A stretch of 64,000 nt of DNA, taken from positions 248,001-312,000 of the forward strand of contig NZ_FNRG01000001.1 in assembly GCF_900107835.1 (NCBI RefSeq). The letters are read 5' to 3'. The notes under the pieces are model-generated. The model had not been told where the DNA came from, made no database searches, and was given only the letters and a program-made list of their open reading frames with translations. Both the position numbers and the translations under genes were made by a program. This DNA comes from Oribacterium sp. KHPX15. GTDB lineage: Bacteria; Bacillota; Clostridia; Lachnospirales; Lachnospiraceae. The first letter of the stretch is position 1; each line of letters starts with the position of its first letter. Shown in pieces: positions 1-8,677 of this stretch.

Positions 1-1
1 T

Positions 2-1204
2 TTACCAAGAGATTTGTATCATGGAAAAGGATCATTAGCAGAGCTCAAGAACTTCAAAGGTAAGAGAGCTATGATCTGCGTTGGTGGTGGATCAATGAAG
101 AAGTTTGGTTTCCTTCAGAGAGCAGAAGATTATTTAAAGGAAGCAGGCTTTGAGGTTGAGATCTTCGAAGGCATCGAATCAGATCCTTCTGTTGAGACTG
201 TTATGAGAGGTGCTGAGGCCATGGCTAAGTTCCAGCCTGACTGGATCGTTGCTATCGGTGGCGGATCACCTATTGATGCTGCAAAGGCTATGTGGATCAA
301 GTATGAGTACCCTGACTGCACATTTGAAGATATGTGTAAGGTATTCGGCATCCCTGAGCTTCGTCACAAGGCTCATTTCTGTGCTGTATCTTCAACTTCA
401 GGAACAGCTACAGAGGTTACAGCATTCTCTATCATCACAAACTATGCTAACGGTGTTAAGTATCCTATCGCTGATTTTGAGATCACACCTGATGTTGCCA
501 TCGTTGATCCTGATCTTGCTGAGACTATGCCTAAGAAGCTTGTTGCTCACACAGGTATGGATGCCATGACACATGCAGTTGAGGCTTATGTATCAACAGC
601 TAACTGCGACTATACAGATCCTCTTGCTATTCATGCAATCGAGATGATTCAGGAGCATCTTGTTAAGTCTTACAATGATGATATGGCTTCACGTGATGCT
701 ATGCACAATGCTCAGTGCCTTGCAGGTATGGCATTCTCCAATGCTCTTCTCGGAATCGTACATTCCATGGCTCACAAGACAGGTGCTGCATTCGCTGATT
801 ACGGCGCACACATCATCCATGGTGCCGCAAATGCTATGTACCTTCCAAAGGTTATCGCTTTCAATGCAAAGGATGAGACTGCAAAGAAGAGATATGGCGT
901 TATCGCTGATTATATGCATCTCGGCGGTTCCAACGATGACGAGAAGGTTGAGCTTCTTATCAAGTATCTCCGCAAGATGAATGATGATATGAACATTCCT
1001 CACTGCATCAAGAATTACGGTAAGGATTCATATCCTACAGAGCAGGGCTTTGTTCCTGAGGAAGTATTCCTTGAGAGACTTCCTAAGATCGCTGAACTTG
1101 CCATCGGCGATGCATGTACAGGATCAAATCCTCGTCAGCCGTCTCAGGAAGAGATGGAGAAGCTGCTTAAGTGCTGCTACTATGACACAGAAGTAGATTT
1201 TTAA
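2..1204 (+). CDS. Iron-containing alcohol dehydrogenase (5' end outside window)
   Basis: NAD(P)H-dependent group III alcohol dehydrogenase that reduces aldehydes to alcohols in fermentation. The visible protein has the nucleotide-binding loop IGGGSPIDAAKA and the Fe ligands of the family: the Asp and His of DAMTHAVEA, the His of HSMAHK and the His of HGAANA. The reading frame is open to the left edge and reads LPRDLYHGKGS, which matches the usual N-terminus of the family, so the first in-frame TTG at 14 is an internal Leu codon and the start lies upstream. It ends with a Cys-Cys-Tyr-Tyr tail and is followed by a terminator. Stand-alone size, so not the C-terminal half of AdhE. Substrate (ethanol, butanol or other) cannot be told. 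Confidence 0.93.
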   Translation, partial: LPRDLYHGKGSLAELKNFKGKRAMICVGGGSMKKFGFLQRAEDYLKEAGFEVEIFEGIESDPSVETVMRGAEAMAKFQPDWIVAIGGGSPIDAAKAMWIKYEYPDCTFEDMCKVFGIPELRHKAHFCAVSSTSGTATEVTAFSIITNYANGVKYPIADFEITPDVAIVDPDLAETMPKKLVAHTGMDAMTHAVEAYVSTANCDYTDPLAIHAIEMIQEHLVKSYNDDMASRDAMHNAQCLAGMAFSNALLGIVHSMAHKTGAAFADYGAHIIHGAANAMYLPKVIAFNAKDETAKKRYGVIADYMHLGGSNDDEKVELLIKYLRKMNDDMNIPHCIKNYGKDSYPTEQGFVPEEVFLERLPKIAELAIGDACTGSNPRQPSQEEMEKLLKCCYYDTEVDF

Positions 1205-1239
1205 TTTTGCAGATTACTCCTAGATATTACATATTATGC

Positions 1240-1275
1240 AAAAATGAGTCATCCCATGGGACGGCTCATTTTTAT
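1240..1275 (+). terminator. Terminator of the alcohol dehydrogenase gene
   Basis: Hairpin with arms AAAAATGAGTCATCCC and GGGACGGCTCATTTTT (one wobble, one mismatch) followed by a U-rich run. Confidence 0.8.
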
Positions 1276-1311
1276 ATTTTAAAAAAAGATTATTCAGAAC
1301 CGTCCCCGGTG

Positions 1312-1362
1312 GATAAAAAACACCGATTGAAGATCAAATAAATCCTCAATCGGTGTATGTTT
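1312..1362 (-). terminator. Terminator of mgtE, probably bidirectional
   Basis: Perfect 11-bp stem ACACCGATTGA / TCAATCGGTGT (1320-1330 and 1346-1356). A T-run follows on the minus strand and TGTTTTTT follows on the plus strand, so it can stop transcription from both sides. Confidence 0.85.
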
Positions 1363-1363
1363 T

Positions 1364-2992
1364 TTATGTCAAAAACGGAAGAAACAGATCCGCAAGTCCA
1401 AGGAAAATAAAGAACCCCAACACATCTGTTGCCGTTGTGACAAATATACTTGAAGCCAAAGCCGGATCCGCGTGAAGCTTATCCAGAATAAGCGGAACCA
1501 GGAATCCAAATATGCCCGAAACCATGAGGTTTCCTATCATTGCAAGGAAAATGATGACTCCGAGGAAAGCATTGCCATAAACCAGGGAAACGATGATTCC
1601 TGTAACGAGTCCTGTGGCAGCTCCGTCCACAATTCCGAGAAAAATCTCTTTGACAAAAGACTTCCAGTTTTCCTTAAAATCCACATCTCCATTTGAAAGC
1701 TCCCTGACCATTACGGACATGGTCTGGGTGCCTGCATTACCGCCCATACCTGAAACGATGGTCATGGTTGCGGAGAGGGCGACCACCTGAGCTATGGTGG
1801 ATTCAAAAACTTTAACTGTAAAGGATGCAAGGAATGCTGTAAGAAGGTTTACCAAAAGCCAGGGAAGACGTAAACGCGCCGATTCCCAAAGAGTGGTATC
1901 GAGGCCTTCCTCTGCTGAAGTTCCTCCCAGGTGAGCGATATCCTCATCGTGCTCCTCATTGATGACATCGATGATATCGTCTACGGTGATGATGCCAAGA
2001 ATCGATCCTTTACTTGAAACCACAGGGATTGCCTGCAGGTCGTACTTGGAAACAACCTGAGCAACCTCCTCCTGATCAACTTCCGGCTCAACTGAAACTA
2101 CCTGGTCATCCATGATATCGCAAAGCTTTGTGTTTCTCGGTGAACTCAGAAGATCCCGTAAGTCAACTGTTCCCACCAGCTTTTTCAGACGATCCTCATC
2201 TGTTACATATATGGTTTCGATAACTTCTGTCTTTGGACCGATATCTCTGATGGTGTCCAAAGCCTCTGCACAGGTTCTGTCCTCACGAAGAGCGATATAC
2301 TCTGTGGTCATGATACCGCCTGCACTGTCATCAGGATACTGAAGGAGAGTATGAATGATCTTTCGGTCGCCGGACTTCATACGGTTAAGAAGTCTCTTAC
2401 GACGGGCGATCTCCATTTCTCCAAGGATATCAACGATATCGTCCTTTGACATGTCCTCGAACATTTCAAGGAGGGTATCATCAGGAAGGTGATCTCCGAT
2501 ACGCTGACGTGTATCATCGTCAGCTTCCTCCATGATCTCGGTCAGCTGTTCGGTATTAAGGAGTTCCGGGAGCTTTTCAATGTCTTCGTCATCGAGATCA
2601 TCAATCTCTTCAACGAAGTCTGCCGGCTGCATGTCTTCGTAGTACTCACTGATGTCCTGTTTGTTACCTTCATCAATGAGATCTTCGAGCTCATCCTCGT
2701 CCTCATCTTCAGCAGCTGTTTCATCGAAATCGTCGGAATCAGTATGGATAAGATTACGGTCTTCATTATCCTTTTTGTTTTCGTCGGGAATGGATTCAAT
2801 AAGATCAGTGAGGTTTGGCTTTGACTCTTCTGGAAACTCCGGTTCCTGATCCTCCTCCATAGCTTCTGCTTGAGCTTTCAGAAAGGCCCTTCTGCTTGCT
2901 ATAGCTGCTTCATCATTTGCTACAGGAATCTCTGCATCTTTGGTTTTTCGGTCCTGAACAAGCTCTGTATCCTGGTTTTTCAGTTTGTCCAT
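1364..2992 (-). CDS. mgtE: Magnesium transporter MgtE
   Basis: Mg2+ channel/transporter of the inner membrane, 542 aa. Order: a strongly acidic, probably disordered N-terminal extension (about residues 1-110, rich in Asp/Glu), the MgtE_N helical domain, paired CBS domains (about 240-360) and five C-terminal membrane helices carrying GNAGTQT and DPALASSIFVTTATDV, the pore-lining signatures of the family. Typical MgtE is about 450 aa, so the extra length is the acidic N-terminus. ATG preceded by a good AGGAGGTG site. Mg2+ sensing is expected through the N and CBS domains rather than RNA: no M-box riboswitch is seen upstream. Divergent from nfnA, with palindrome A1 between them. Confidence 0.95.
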   Translation of the reverse strand: MDKLKNQDTELVQDRKTKDAEIPVANDEAAIASRRAFLKAQAEAMEEDQEPEFPEESKPNLTDLIESIPDENKKDNEDRNLIHTDSDDFDETAAEDEDEDELEDLIDEGNKQDISEYYEDMQPADFVEEIDDLDDEDIEKLPELLNTEQLTEIMEEADDDTRQRIGDHLPDDTLLEMFEDMSKDDIVDILGEMEIARRKRLLNRMKSGDRKIIHTLLQYPDDSAGGIMTTEYIALREDRTCAEALDTIRDIGPKTEVIETIYVTDEDRLKKLVGTVDLRDLLSSPRNTKLCDIMDDQVVSVEPEVDQEEVAQVVSKYDLQAIPVVSSKGSILGIITVDDIIDVINEEHDEDIAHLGGTSAEEGLDTTLWESARLRLPWLLVNLLTAFLASFTVKVFESTIAQVVALSATMTIVSGMGGNAGTQTMSVMVRELSNGDVDFKENWKSFVKEIFLGIVDGAATGLVTGIIVSLVYGNAFLGVIIFLAMIGNLMVSGIFGFLVPLILDKLHADPALASSIFVTTATDVLGFFIFLGLADLFLPFLT

Positions 2993-3112
2993 AATGCACC
3001 TCCTGTAGTTTTAGAATCATATCCGCGAAATTTAATTTTAGTTTAAAAAACCGATTTGAGCAACTTGTTTTAATTAAAAAAACTAATTGTAAATCATTGC
3101 AATACGTAGACC

Positions 3113-3337
3113 AGAGCCGGAGGGCATCCATTTATATGCGTTGAGCTACGGCGCTGATAAATCATAATAGGCCCCCTTAGAACCACTTGGATTCCTTTTT
3201 CCTTAGCCCCCTCGCCAAGTCAGAGTTTTCATAAGAGAAAATCTCTGACATTGGCGAGGGCCTAGTGGTTCTTAGGGGGCCTGTTATAGATTTATCCGCC
3301 GTAGCGACTCGCATATAAATGGATGCCCTCCGGCTCT
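3113..3337. repeat. Palindromic element family A, copy A1 (225 bp)
   Basis: Near full-length palindrome between mgtE and nfnA. Terminal arms 3113-3140 and 3310-3337 are perfect 28-nt reverse complements starting AGAGCCGGAGGGCATCC. Inner paired blocks include CTACGG/CCGTAG, GATAAATC/GATTTATC, GGCCCCCT/AGGGGGCC, AACCACT/AGTGGTT and a core CCTCGCCAA/TTGGCGAGG next to GTCAGA/TCTGAC. The left strand carries an unpaired stretch near 3189-3206. Related copies lie at 15067-15369 and 28093-28314 and a half copy at 11247-11305. No ORF fits it. Function unknown. Confidence 0.9.
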
Positions 3338-3379
3338 TTGTTAGATACGTCCATTGTATACAGCATTTTTTTGTATTTT

Positions 3380-3397
3380 TTGTTAAAATCGTCACAA
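3380..3397. promoter_or_regulatory. Rex-like operator upstream of nfnA
   Basis: TTGTTAAAATCGTCACAA resembles the Rex (NADH/NAD+ sensor) consensus TTGTTAA-N4-TTAACAA, with the common C variant in the right half and one mismatch. It sits 16 bp upstream of the -35 box of nfnAB. Two further TTGTTAA direct repeats follow up to 3420. Assignment is by consensus only. Confidence 0.4.
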
Positions 3398-3413
3398 TAT
3401 TGTTAAAAATTTA

Positions 3414-3442
3414 TTGTTAACTCGATGCAAAATGATTATAAT
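3414..3442 (+). promoter_or_regulatory. Sigma-A promoter for nfnAB
   Basis: TTGTTA, 17-bp spacer, TATAAT. The predicted start gives an untranslated leader of about 75 nt. Confidence 0.75.
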
Positions 3443-3526
3443 TAGGACGTTGTGATAGGGAATTAAGTATGGAGGCTTAAAGACCATAAACTATTGCAAA
3501 TTCGATAAAAACGTGTGGAGGAGATC

Positions 3527-4408
3527 ATGTACGAAATAACCAAAGTTGAGCACTTAGTTGATAAGGACTGGCTCATGGTCGTAAAGGCACCTTTTGTTGC
3601 AAAGAAATGCGAACCCGGTCAGTTTTTGATTGTTAAGCTCGGTGAGCTTGGCGAGAGAATTCCATTAACCATTGCAGACTACGATAGAAAAGAAGGAACA
3701 ATCACTATCGTATTCCAGGTAGTTGGTGCATCTACAGAGAAGATGAGCCATCTTAAGGCTGGTGACTGCTTCACAGACGTTGTGGGACCTCTCGGAAAGC
3801 CATCAGAGATGATAGATACCCCGATAGACGAGCTTAAGAAGAAGTCTATCATATTCATAGCCGGCGGTGTTGGAGCAGCTCCTGTATATCCTCAGGTTAA
3901 GTGGCTTCATGAGCATGGCGTAGAGGCAGATGTAATCCTCGGTGCAAGAAATAAGGACCTTCTTATCATGGAGGATGATCTTCGCAAGGTAGCTGCCAAT
4001 GTTTACGTATGTACAGATGATGGTTCATACGGTGATAAGGGTGTCGTTACCGATATTCTTAAGAAGCTTGTTAATGAGCAGGGCAAGAAGTACACACAGT
4101 GTATCGCTATCGGACCTGTTATCATGATGAAGTTTGCGTGCCTTACAACAAAGGATCTTGGAATCCCGACTATCGTTTCCATGAACCCTATCATGATCGA
4201 TGGTACCGGCATGTGCGGTGCCTGCAGACTTATCGTAGGTGATGAAGTTAAGTTCGCATGTGTTGACGGACCTGAGTTTGACGGTCATCTTGTTAACTTT
4301 GACCTTGCTATGAAGCGTCAGAGACAGTACATGGATGAAGAAGGCAGAGCTATGCTGGCATTACAGGAGGGTTCAACACACTCCGGCGGCTGCGAAGCAG
4401 ATAAATAA
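3527..4408 (+). CDS. nfnA: NfnA: NADH-dependent ferredoxin:NADP+ oxidoreductase, small subunit
   Basis: FAD/[2Fe-2S] subunit of the electron-bifurcating transhydrogenase that couples NADH and reduced ferredoxin oxidation to NADP+ reduction. 293 aa, related to PyrK-type reductases: flavin motif RIPLTIAD, NAD-binding GGVGAAPVYPQ and a C-terminal iron-sulfur motif MCGACR...FACVDGPEFDGH. ATG at 3527 is chosen over an in-frame GTG at 3515 because GGAGGAG lies directly between them. It is followed 15 bp later by nfnB, the usual partner order. A similar protein could be annotated as sulfide dehydrogenase subunit B; the pairing supports NfnA. Confidence 0.88.
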   Translation: MYEITKVEHLVDKDWLMVVKAPFVAKKCEPGQFLIVKLGELGERIPLTIADYDRKEGTITIVFQVVGASTEKMSHLKAGDCFTDVVGPLGKPSEMIDTPIDELKKKSIIFIAGGVGAAPVYPQVKWLHEHGVEADVILGARNKDLLIMEDDLRKVAANVYVCTDDGSYGDKGVVTDILKKLVNEQGKKYTQCIAIGPVIMMKFACLTTKDLGIPTIVSMNPIMIDGTGMCGACRLIVGDEVKFACVDGPEFDGHLVNFDLAMKRQRQYMDEEGRAMLALQEGSTHSGGCEADK

Positions 4409-4423
4409 TCGGGGAGGCACAAA

Positions 4424-5815
4424 ATGAACAATTCTATGACAAGAGTTCCTGTTCGTGAGCAGGAGCCAAAGGTAAGAGCAACAAACTTTGACGAAGTATG
4501 TCTTGGATATAATGATGAGGAAGCTAAGCTTGAGGCTGAAAGATGCTTAAATTGTAAGAATCCTCTTTGCATGAAGGGATGCCCTGTTTCTATCCATATT
4601 CCTGATTTTATCACTAAGGTTAAAGAGGGAGATATCGCAGGTGCTGCCGATGTTATCGCATTATCTTCTGCACTTCCTGCAGTTTGCGGACGTGTATGTC
4701 CTCAGGAAACACAGTGCGAGGGCAAGTGCGTAAGAGGTATCAAGGGTGAGCCGGTTTCCATCGGTAAGCTTGAGAGATATGTTGCCGACTGGGCAAGAGA
4801 GCATGATTATGTAGCTGCAAAACCGGGTGAGCCAAACGGCAAGAAGGTTGCAGTTATCGGTTCAGGTCCTGCAGGTCTTACCTGTGCGGGAGACCTTGCT
4901 AAGCTTGGATATGATGTTACTATCTTTGAGGCATTCCATCAGGCCGGAGGAGTTCTGGTTTACGGTATCCCTGAGTTCCGTCTTCCAAAGGATCGTGTAG
5001 TTCGTCCTGAAATCGAGAACGTTAAGAAACTCGGTGTTAAGATCGATACCAATGTTATCGTTGGACGTTCTCTCACAATTGATGAGCTTCTTAATGAGGA
5101 AGGCTTCGATGCAGTATTTATCGGATCAGGTGCCGGACTTCCTAAGTTCATGAACATTCCGGGTGAGACTGCAAACGGAGTATATTCAGCAAACGAGTTC
5201 CTTACACGTAACAACCTTATGAAGGCATTCCTTAAGGAAGCTGATACACCTATCAAGGTTGGCAAGAAGGTTGTAGTTGTAGGTGGCGGAAACGTAGCAA
5301 TGGACGCTGCAAGAACAGCACTTCGTCTCGGAGCTGAGGTTCATGTAGTTTACAGACGTTCAGAAGAAGAGCTTCCTGCAAGAGTGGAAGAGGTTCATCA
5401 CGCTAAGGAAGAGGGAATCATCTTTGATCTTCTCCAGAATCCTGTTGAGATCTATGCTGATGAGAATGACTGGGTTAAGGGCGTAAAGATCCAGAGAATG
5501 CAGCTTGGAGAGCCAGATGCATCAGGACGTAGAAGACCTGAGGCTATTCCGGGTGATGTATATGATCTTGATTGTGATATGGTTATCATGTCCCTCGGAA
5601 CATCACCTAACCCTCTTATCAAGCAGACAACAGAGGGTCTTGATACAAACAAGCATGGTTGTATCATAGCTAAGGAAGAGAACGGTGAGACTTCCAAGAA
5701 GGCTGTATTTGCCGGCGGTGACGCAGTTACCGGTGCCGCAACAGTTATCCTCGCAATGGGCGCAGGAAAGGCTGCTGCAAAGGGAATTGATGATTTCCTT
5801 AACGGTAGAAGTTAA
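4424..5815 (+). CDS. nfnB: NfnB: large subunit (glutamate synthase small-subunit-like)
   Basis: 463 aa, flavin and two [4Fe-4S] subunit of the NfnAB bifurcating complex; often mis-annotated GltA/GltD. Cys clusters CLNCKNPLCMKGCP and CGRVCPQETQCEGKC near the N-terminus, then an FAD Rossmann motif (VIGSGPAGLTCAGDLAKLG), an NADPH motif (VVVGGGNVAMDAARTA) and the C-terminal GGDAVTGAATVILAMGAG. RBS GGGGAGG 6 nt upstream. No large glutamate synthase subunit is adjacent, which favours Nfn over GOGAT. Confidence 0.88.
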   Translation: MNNSMTRVPVREQEPKVRATNFDEVCLGYNDEEAKLEAERCLNCKNPLCMKGCPVSIHIPDFITKVKEGDIAGAADVIALSSALPAVCGRVCPQETQCEGKCVRGIKGEPVSIGKLERYVADWAREHDYVAAKPGEPNGKKVAVIGSGPAGLTCAGDLAKLGYDVTIFEAFHQAGGVLVYGIPEFRLPKDRVVRPEIENVKKLGVKIDTNVIVGRSLTIDELLNEEGFDAVFIGSGAGLPKFMNIPGETANGVYSANEFLTRNNLMKAFLKEADTPIKVGKKVVVVGGGNVAMDAARTALRLGAEVHVVYRRSEEELPARVEEVHHAKEEGIIFDLLQNPVEIYADENDWVKGVKIQRMQLGEPDASGRRRPEAIPGDVYDLDCDMVIMSLGTSPNPLIKQTTEGLDTNKHGCIIAKEENGETSKKAVFAGGDAVTGAATVILAMGAGKAAAKGIDDFLNGRS

Positions 5816-5842
5816 AAATCAAAAATAATTCTATAACTAATG

Positions 5843-5876
5843 AAGAGTGTTATCCGAAGGATAGCACTCTTTTTTG
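5843..5876 (+). terminator. Terminator of nfnAB
   Basis: AAGAGTGTTATCC-GAA-GGATAGCACTCTTTT hairpin (one wobble) with T-run. Confidence 0.9.
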
Positions 5877-6012
5877 CACTACTGTAAGGAAGTACTTCCT
5901 TAAATGCAAGTATCCCCTTTTGCCATGATAAGGCAAAATTTAACAACTATTTTAATATAATGTTATTTTTATTTATATAGTGTCGATGAAGTAAATGTAA
6001 TAGGTTTGAAAT

Positions 6013-6027
6013 CCCTGTTTAACAGGG
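6013..6027. promoter_or_regulatory. Small perfect palindrome in the chemoreceptor leader
   Basis: CCCTGT-TTA-ACAGGG, 50 bp upstream of the chemoreceptor start codon. Could be an operator or a short RNA hairpin; nothing identifies the factor. Confidence 0.35.
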
Positions 6028-6076
6028 TATCAATAAGTGAATCTCAGACCAAAAATAATTTTGAAAGGAATTGATC

Positions 6077-7849
6077 ATGGACACAAAAGGAAAGAATCTC
6101 GGCATTCACGGATTAAAATTCACAGTAATTTTATCTCTTTTTATTTCATGTCTGCTGACTGCATTAGGCGTTGCTTTATTCTCTATAATGGGAACTATAA
6201 ACAATAACTCTGAACAGTCTGCGGCGTATCGCAATCGTCTTGAGGCGGACGTGATGGAAAAATTAAAGCAGGAGACTGAAATTGCCATCAGTGTCGTAGA
6301 TCAGATTCACCAAAGAGAGCTTGCAGGTGCGTTTACTGAAGAAGAAGCAAAGGAATATGCTGCGGATCTGGTTCGTAATATGAAGTATGATGATGGCAGC
6401 GGCTATTTCTGGGTAGATACTTATGAAGGCGTTAACGTAGTTTTATTAGGAAGAGACACAGAAGGTCAGTCCAGATGGAATTCTGTGGATCCTAACGGAA
6501 ACTATTTCATTCAGGAAATGATCGCCAATGGTAAAAAGGAAGGCGGCGGATATACAAACCTTATGTTTGCAAAGCCTAACGAGACAGAACCTCTTCCGAA
6601 AATCAACTATACCTGTGCTTATGAGCCTTATCAGTGGGTTATAGGAACCGGTGTATGGGTAGATGATCTTGATGAAGCCAGTGCAACATATATGAAGAAG
6701 TCTGCAGAGGCTATATCAAGTACCATAAGAAATATGATTATCTTTATCCTTATCTGGTTTGTGATACTTTTCGTTGCTGCCATGGCAATTGGAGGCCAGG
6801 TAGTAGGACCTATCCAAAAGGTTACAGCAGTAGCTGAAAGAATAGCTGTTGGCGACCTTGATGTTAAACTTGATATAAAATCCAAGAATGAAGTAGGTGT
6901 GCTTGCTGATTCTTTCGGGAAAACCATTGAACAGATTCAGAATTATCAGGGCTATATAGATGAAATATCCAATGCTCTTTCGGAAATTTCCGATGGCAAT
7001 CTGAGAGTACAGCTTACAAAGCAGTATGTAGGTCAGTTTGCAAAAATCAAGACCAACATGGATAAGCTTATAGACCACCTTAATGCCACATTGGGAGAGA
7101 TCAATTCAGCAGCGGATAATGTTAATCGTGGTGCAGAGCAGGTATCTTCCGGTGCACAGGCATTGGCACAGGGTGCTACAGAGCAGGCTTCTTCAATCCA
7201 GGAGCTTTCGGCTACCATGAATGATATATCCACTAAGGTAAAAGATACAGCAGATATGTCAAAAGCCGCTTTGGATCTTACAAGCTCTGTAAGTGACGAC
7301 ATGAAGACAAGCAATTCCAAGATGGAAGAGATGTCACATGCAATGGAAGAGATCGTTGAAAGATCAAATGAAATTTCAAAGATCATCAAGACTATCGATG
7401 ACATCGCATTCCAGACAAATATCCTTTCTCTTAATGCTGCTATCGAGGCTGCAAGAGCCGGCCAGGCAGGAAAGGGATTTGCGGTTGTTGCTGATGAGGT
7501 AGGAAACCTTGCCAAGAAATCACAGGAGGCAGCCCAGAATACAGCAGCTCTGATCGAACAGACTATTGAGGCTGTACAGAAGGGTGGAGAGATTACTGCA
7601 CAGACTGCTGATTCAATCACCTCAGTATCCAAGGGTGCAAAGAAGATTACAGATCTTGTTGATCAGATTTCTGTTGCGTCGGAAGAGCAGGCTGATGGCA
7701 TCAGACAGATCACACTTGGAATCGATCAGATTTCATCAGTTGTTCAGACCAATGCAGCAACTGCCGAACAGAGTGCTGCTGCAAGTGAAGAAATGACCAG
7801 AATGGCTAAGAGCCTTAGTAATGAGGTTAACAAGTTTACGCTTGCATAA
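6077..7849 (+). CDS. Methyl-accepting chemotaxis protein with Cache sensor domain
   Basis: Transmembrane chemoreceptor signalling to CheA/CheW, 590 aa. TM1 about residues 15-38, extracytoplasmic single-Cache domain (about 60-205; [16 protein letters not shown] is typical), TM2 about 217-240, HAMP, a second HAMP-like helical segment, then the signalling domain with hairpin tip [18 protein letters not shown]. No C-terminal CheR-docking pentapeptide. ATG at 6077 is preferred to the in-frame TTG two codons earlier because GAAAGGA lies 7 nt upstream of it. Single-gene unit with its own terminator; ligand unknown, though Cache_2 receptors often sense small carboxylates. Confidence 0.93.
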   Translation: MDTKGKNLGIHGLKFTVILSLFISCLLTALGVALFSIMGTINNNSEQSAAYRNRLEADVMEKLKQETEIAISVVDQIHQRELAGAFTEEEAKEYAADLVRNMKYDDGSGYFWVDTYEGVNVVLLGRDTEGQSRWNSVDPNGNYFIQEMIANGKKEGGGYTNLMFAKPNETEPLPKINYTCAYEPYQWVIGTGVWVDDLDEASATYMKKSAEAISSTIRNMIIFILIWFVILFVAAMAIGGQVVGPIQKVTAVAERIAVGDLDVKLDIKSKNEVGVLADSFGKTIEQIQNYQGYIDEISNALSEISDGNLRVQLTKQYVGQFAKIKTNMDKLIDHLNATLGEINSAADNVNRGAEQVSSGAQALAQGATEQASSIQELSATMNDISTKVKDTADMSKAALDLTSSVSDDMKTSNSKMEEMSHAMEEIVERSNEISKIIKTIDDIAFQTNILSLNAAIEAARAGQAGKGFAVVADEVGNLAKKSQEAAQNTAALIEQTIEAVQKGGEITAQTADSITSVSKGAKKITDLVDQISVASEEQADGIRQITLGIDQISSVVQTNAATAEQSAAASEEMTRMAKSLSNEVNKFTLA

Positions 7850-7865
7850 TAATGAAGTAATAATT

Positions 7866-7895
7866 CAGCCGGGACCTGTGTCCCGGCTGTTTTTG
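7866..7895 (+). terminator. Terminator of the chemoreceptor gene
   Basis: CAGCCGGGA / TCCCGGCTG stem followed by TTTTTG. Confidence 0.9.
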
Positions 7896-7983
7896 TAGTT
7901 AATATTGACTAACATATAATAACAGTAAGATAATTTCATGACTAAAGCATTAACGAGAGTTAATAACGATCTAAGGAGTAATA

Positions 7984-8589
7984 ATGTTTTTAACACCGGG
8001 ATTTATTATAAATGGAATTATTTTGGGAATAGGACTTGCCATGGATGCATTTTCTGTTTCCATGGCCAATGGTCTTAAAGATCCACACATGAAGATCAAT
8101 AAAATGTGCCGTATAGCAGGCTGTTTTGCTTTTTTTCAATGGTTCATGCCAATGATCGGATGGATCTGTGTTCATACAGTTGTATTATATTTTAAATCAT
8201 TTCAGGCTTTCATACCATGGATTGCTCTTATTCTTCTTTCCTACATCGGGGGAAACATGATCTATGAAAGTATCCTGGAAGGTAAAATGTCTTCTGAAGA
8301 AGAAAATACAACTGAAGAAGATTCGATACTATCTTCAAGTACGCTTGTCATGCAAGGCATAGCCACCTCCATCGATGCTCTGTCGGTTGGCTTCACAATT
8401 TCAGAGTACCATCTTCTTGAAGCATTTATCACTGCTGTCATTATTGCCGTAACAACTTTTATCATTTGTATCATTGGTCTCAAGATAGGAAGAACAGCCG
8501 GAAGATTTCTTAAAAACAAAGCAGGTATTTTCGGAGGAGTGATACTTATAGGTATCGGATTAGAGATTTTCATAACTAATTTCTTTTAG
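7984..8589 (+). CDS. mntP: Manganese efflux pump MntP
   Basis: 201-aa inner membrane protein with six predicted helices in two repeats of three. Each repeat carries the family Asp motif: GLAMDAFSVSMANGL near residue 20 and GIATSIDALSVGFT near 125. The central loop is acidic (EEENTTEEDS). Exports Mn2+. RBS AAGGAG 6 nt upstream. A yybP-ykoY Mn riboswitch, often found with this gene, is not visible in the 90-bp upstream gap. Confidence 0.93.
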   Translation: MFLTPGFIINGIILGIGLAMDAFSVSMANGLKDPHMKINKMCRIAGCFAFFQWFMPMIGWICVHTVVLYFKSFQAFIPWIALILLSYIGGNMIYESILEGKMSSEEENTTEEDSILSSSTLVMQGIATSIDALSVGFTISEYHLLEAFITAVIIAVTTFIICIIGLKIGRTAGRFLKNKAGIFGGVILIGIGLEIFITNFF

Positions 8590-8677
8590 TTTGTAATATA
8601 GCCGTTAAATTGATATGATAATATTGTCATAAAAAACAGAGTTTCTGACTTTTTTATTTCGTTGATCGGAGAACATT

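Noticed and set aside
2993-3112. M-box Mg2+ riboswitch before mgtE
   Set aside because: Too short and A/T-rich; none of the conserved M-box sequence is seen.
5901-5930. Sigma-28-type flagellar promoter for the chemoreceptor
   Set aside because: TAAA followed by TGCCATGATA fits the GCCGATAA box poorly.
7033-7632. 199-codon ORF on the minus strand
   Set aside because: Mirror frame of the chemoreceptor signalling domain, Ser/Ala-rich, no binding site.
7896-7983. yybP-ykoY manganese riboswitch before mntP
   Set aside because: The gap is only 88 bp and lacks the conserved loops.
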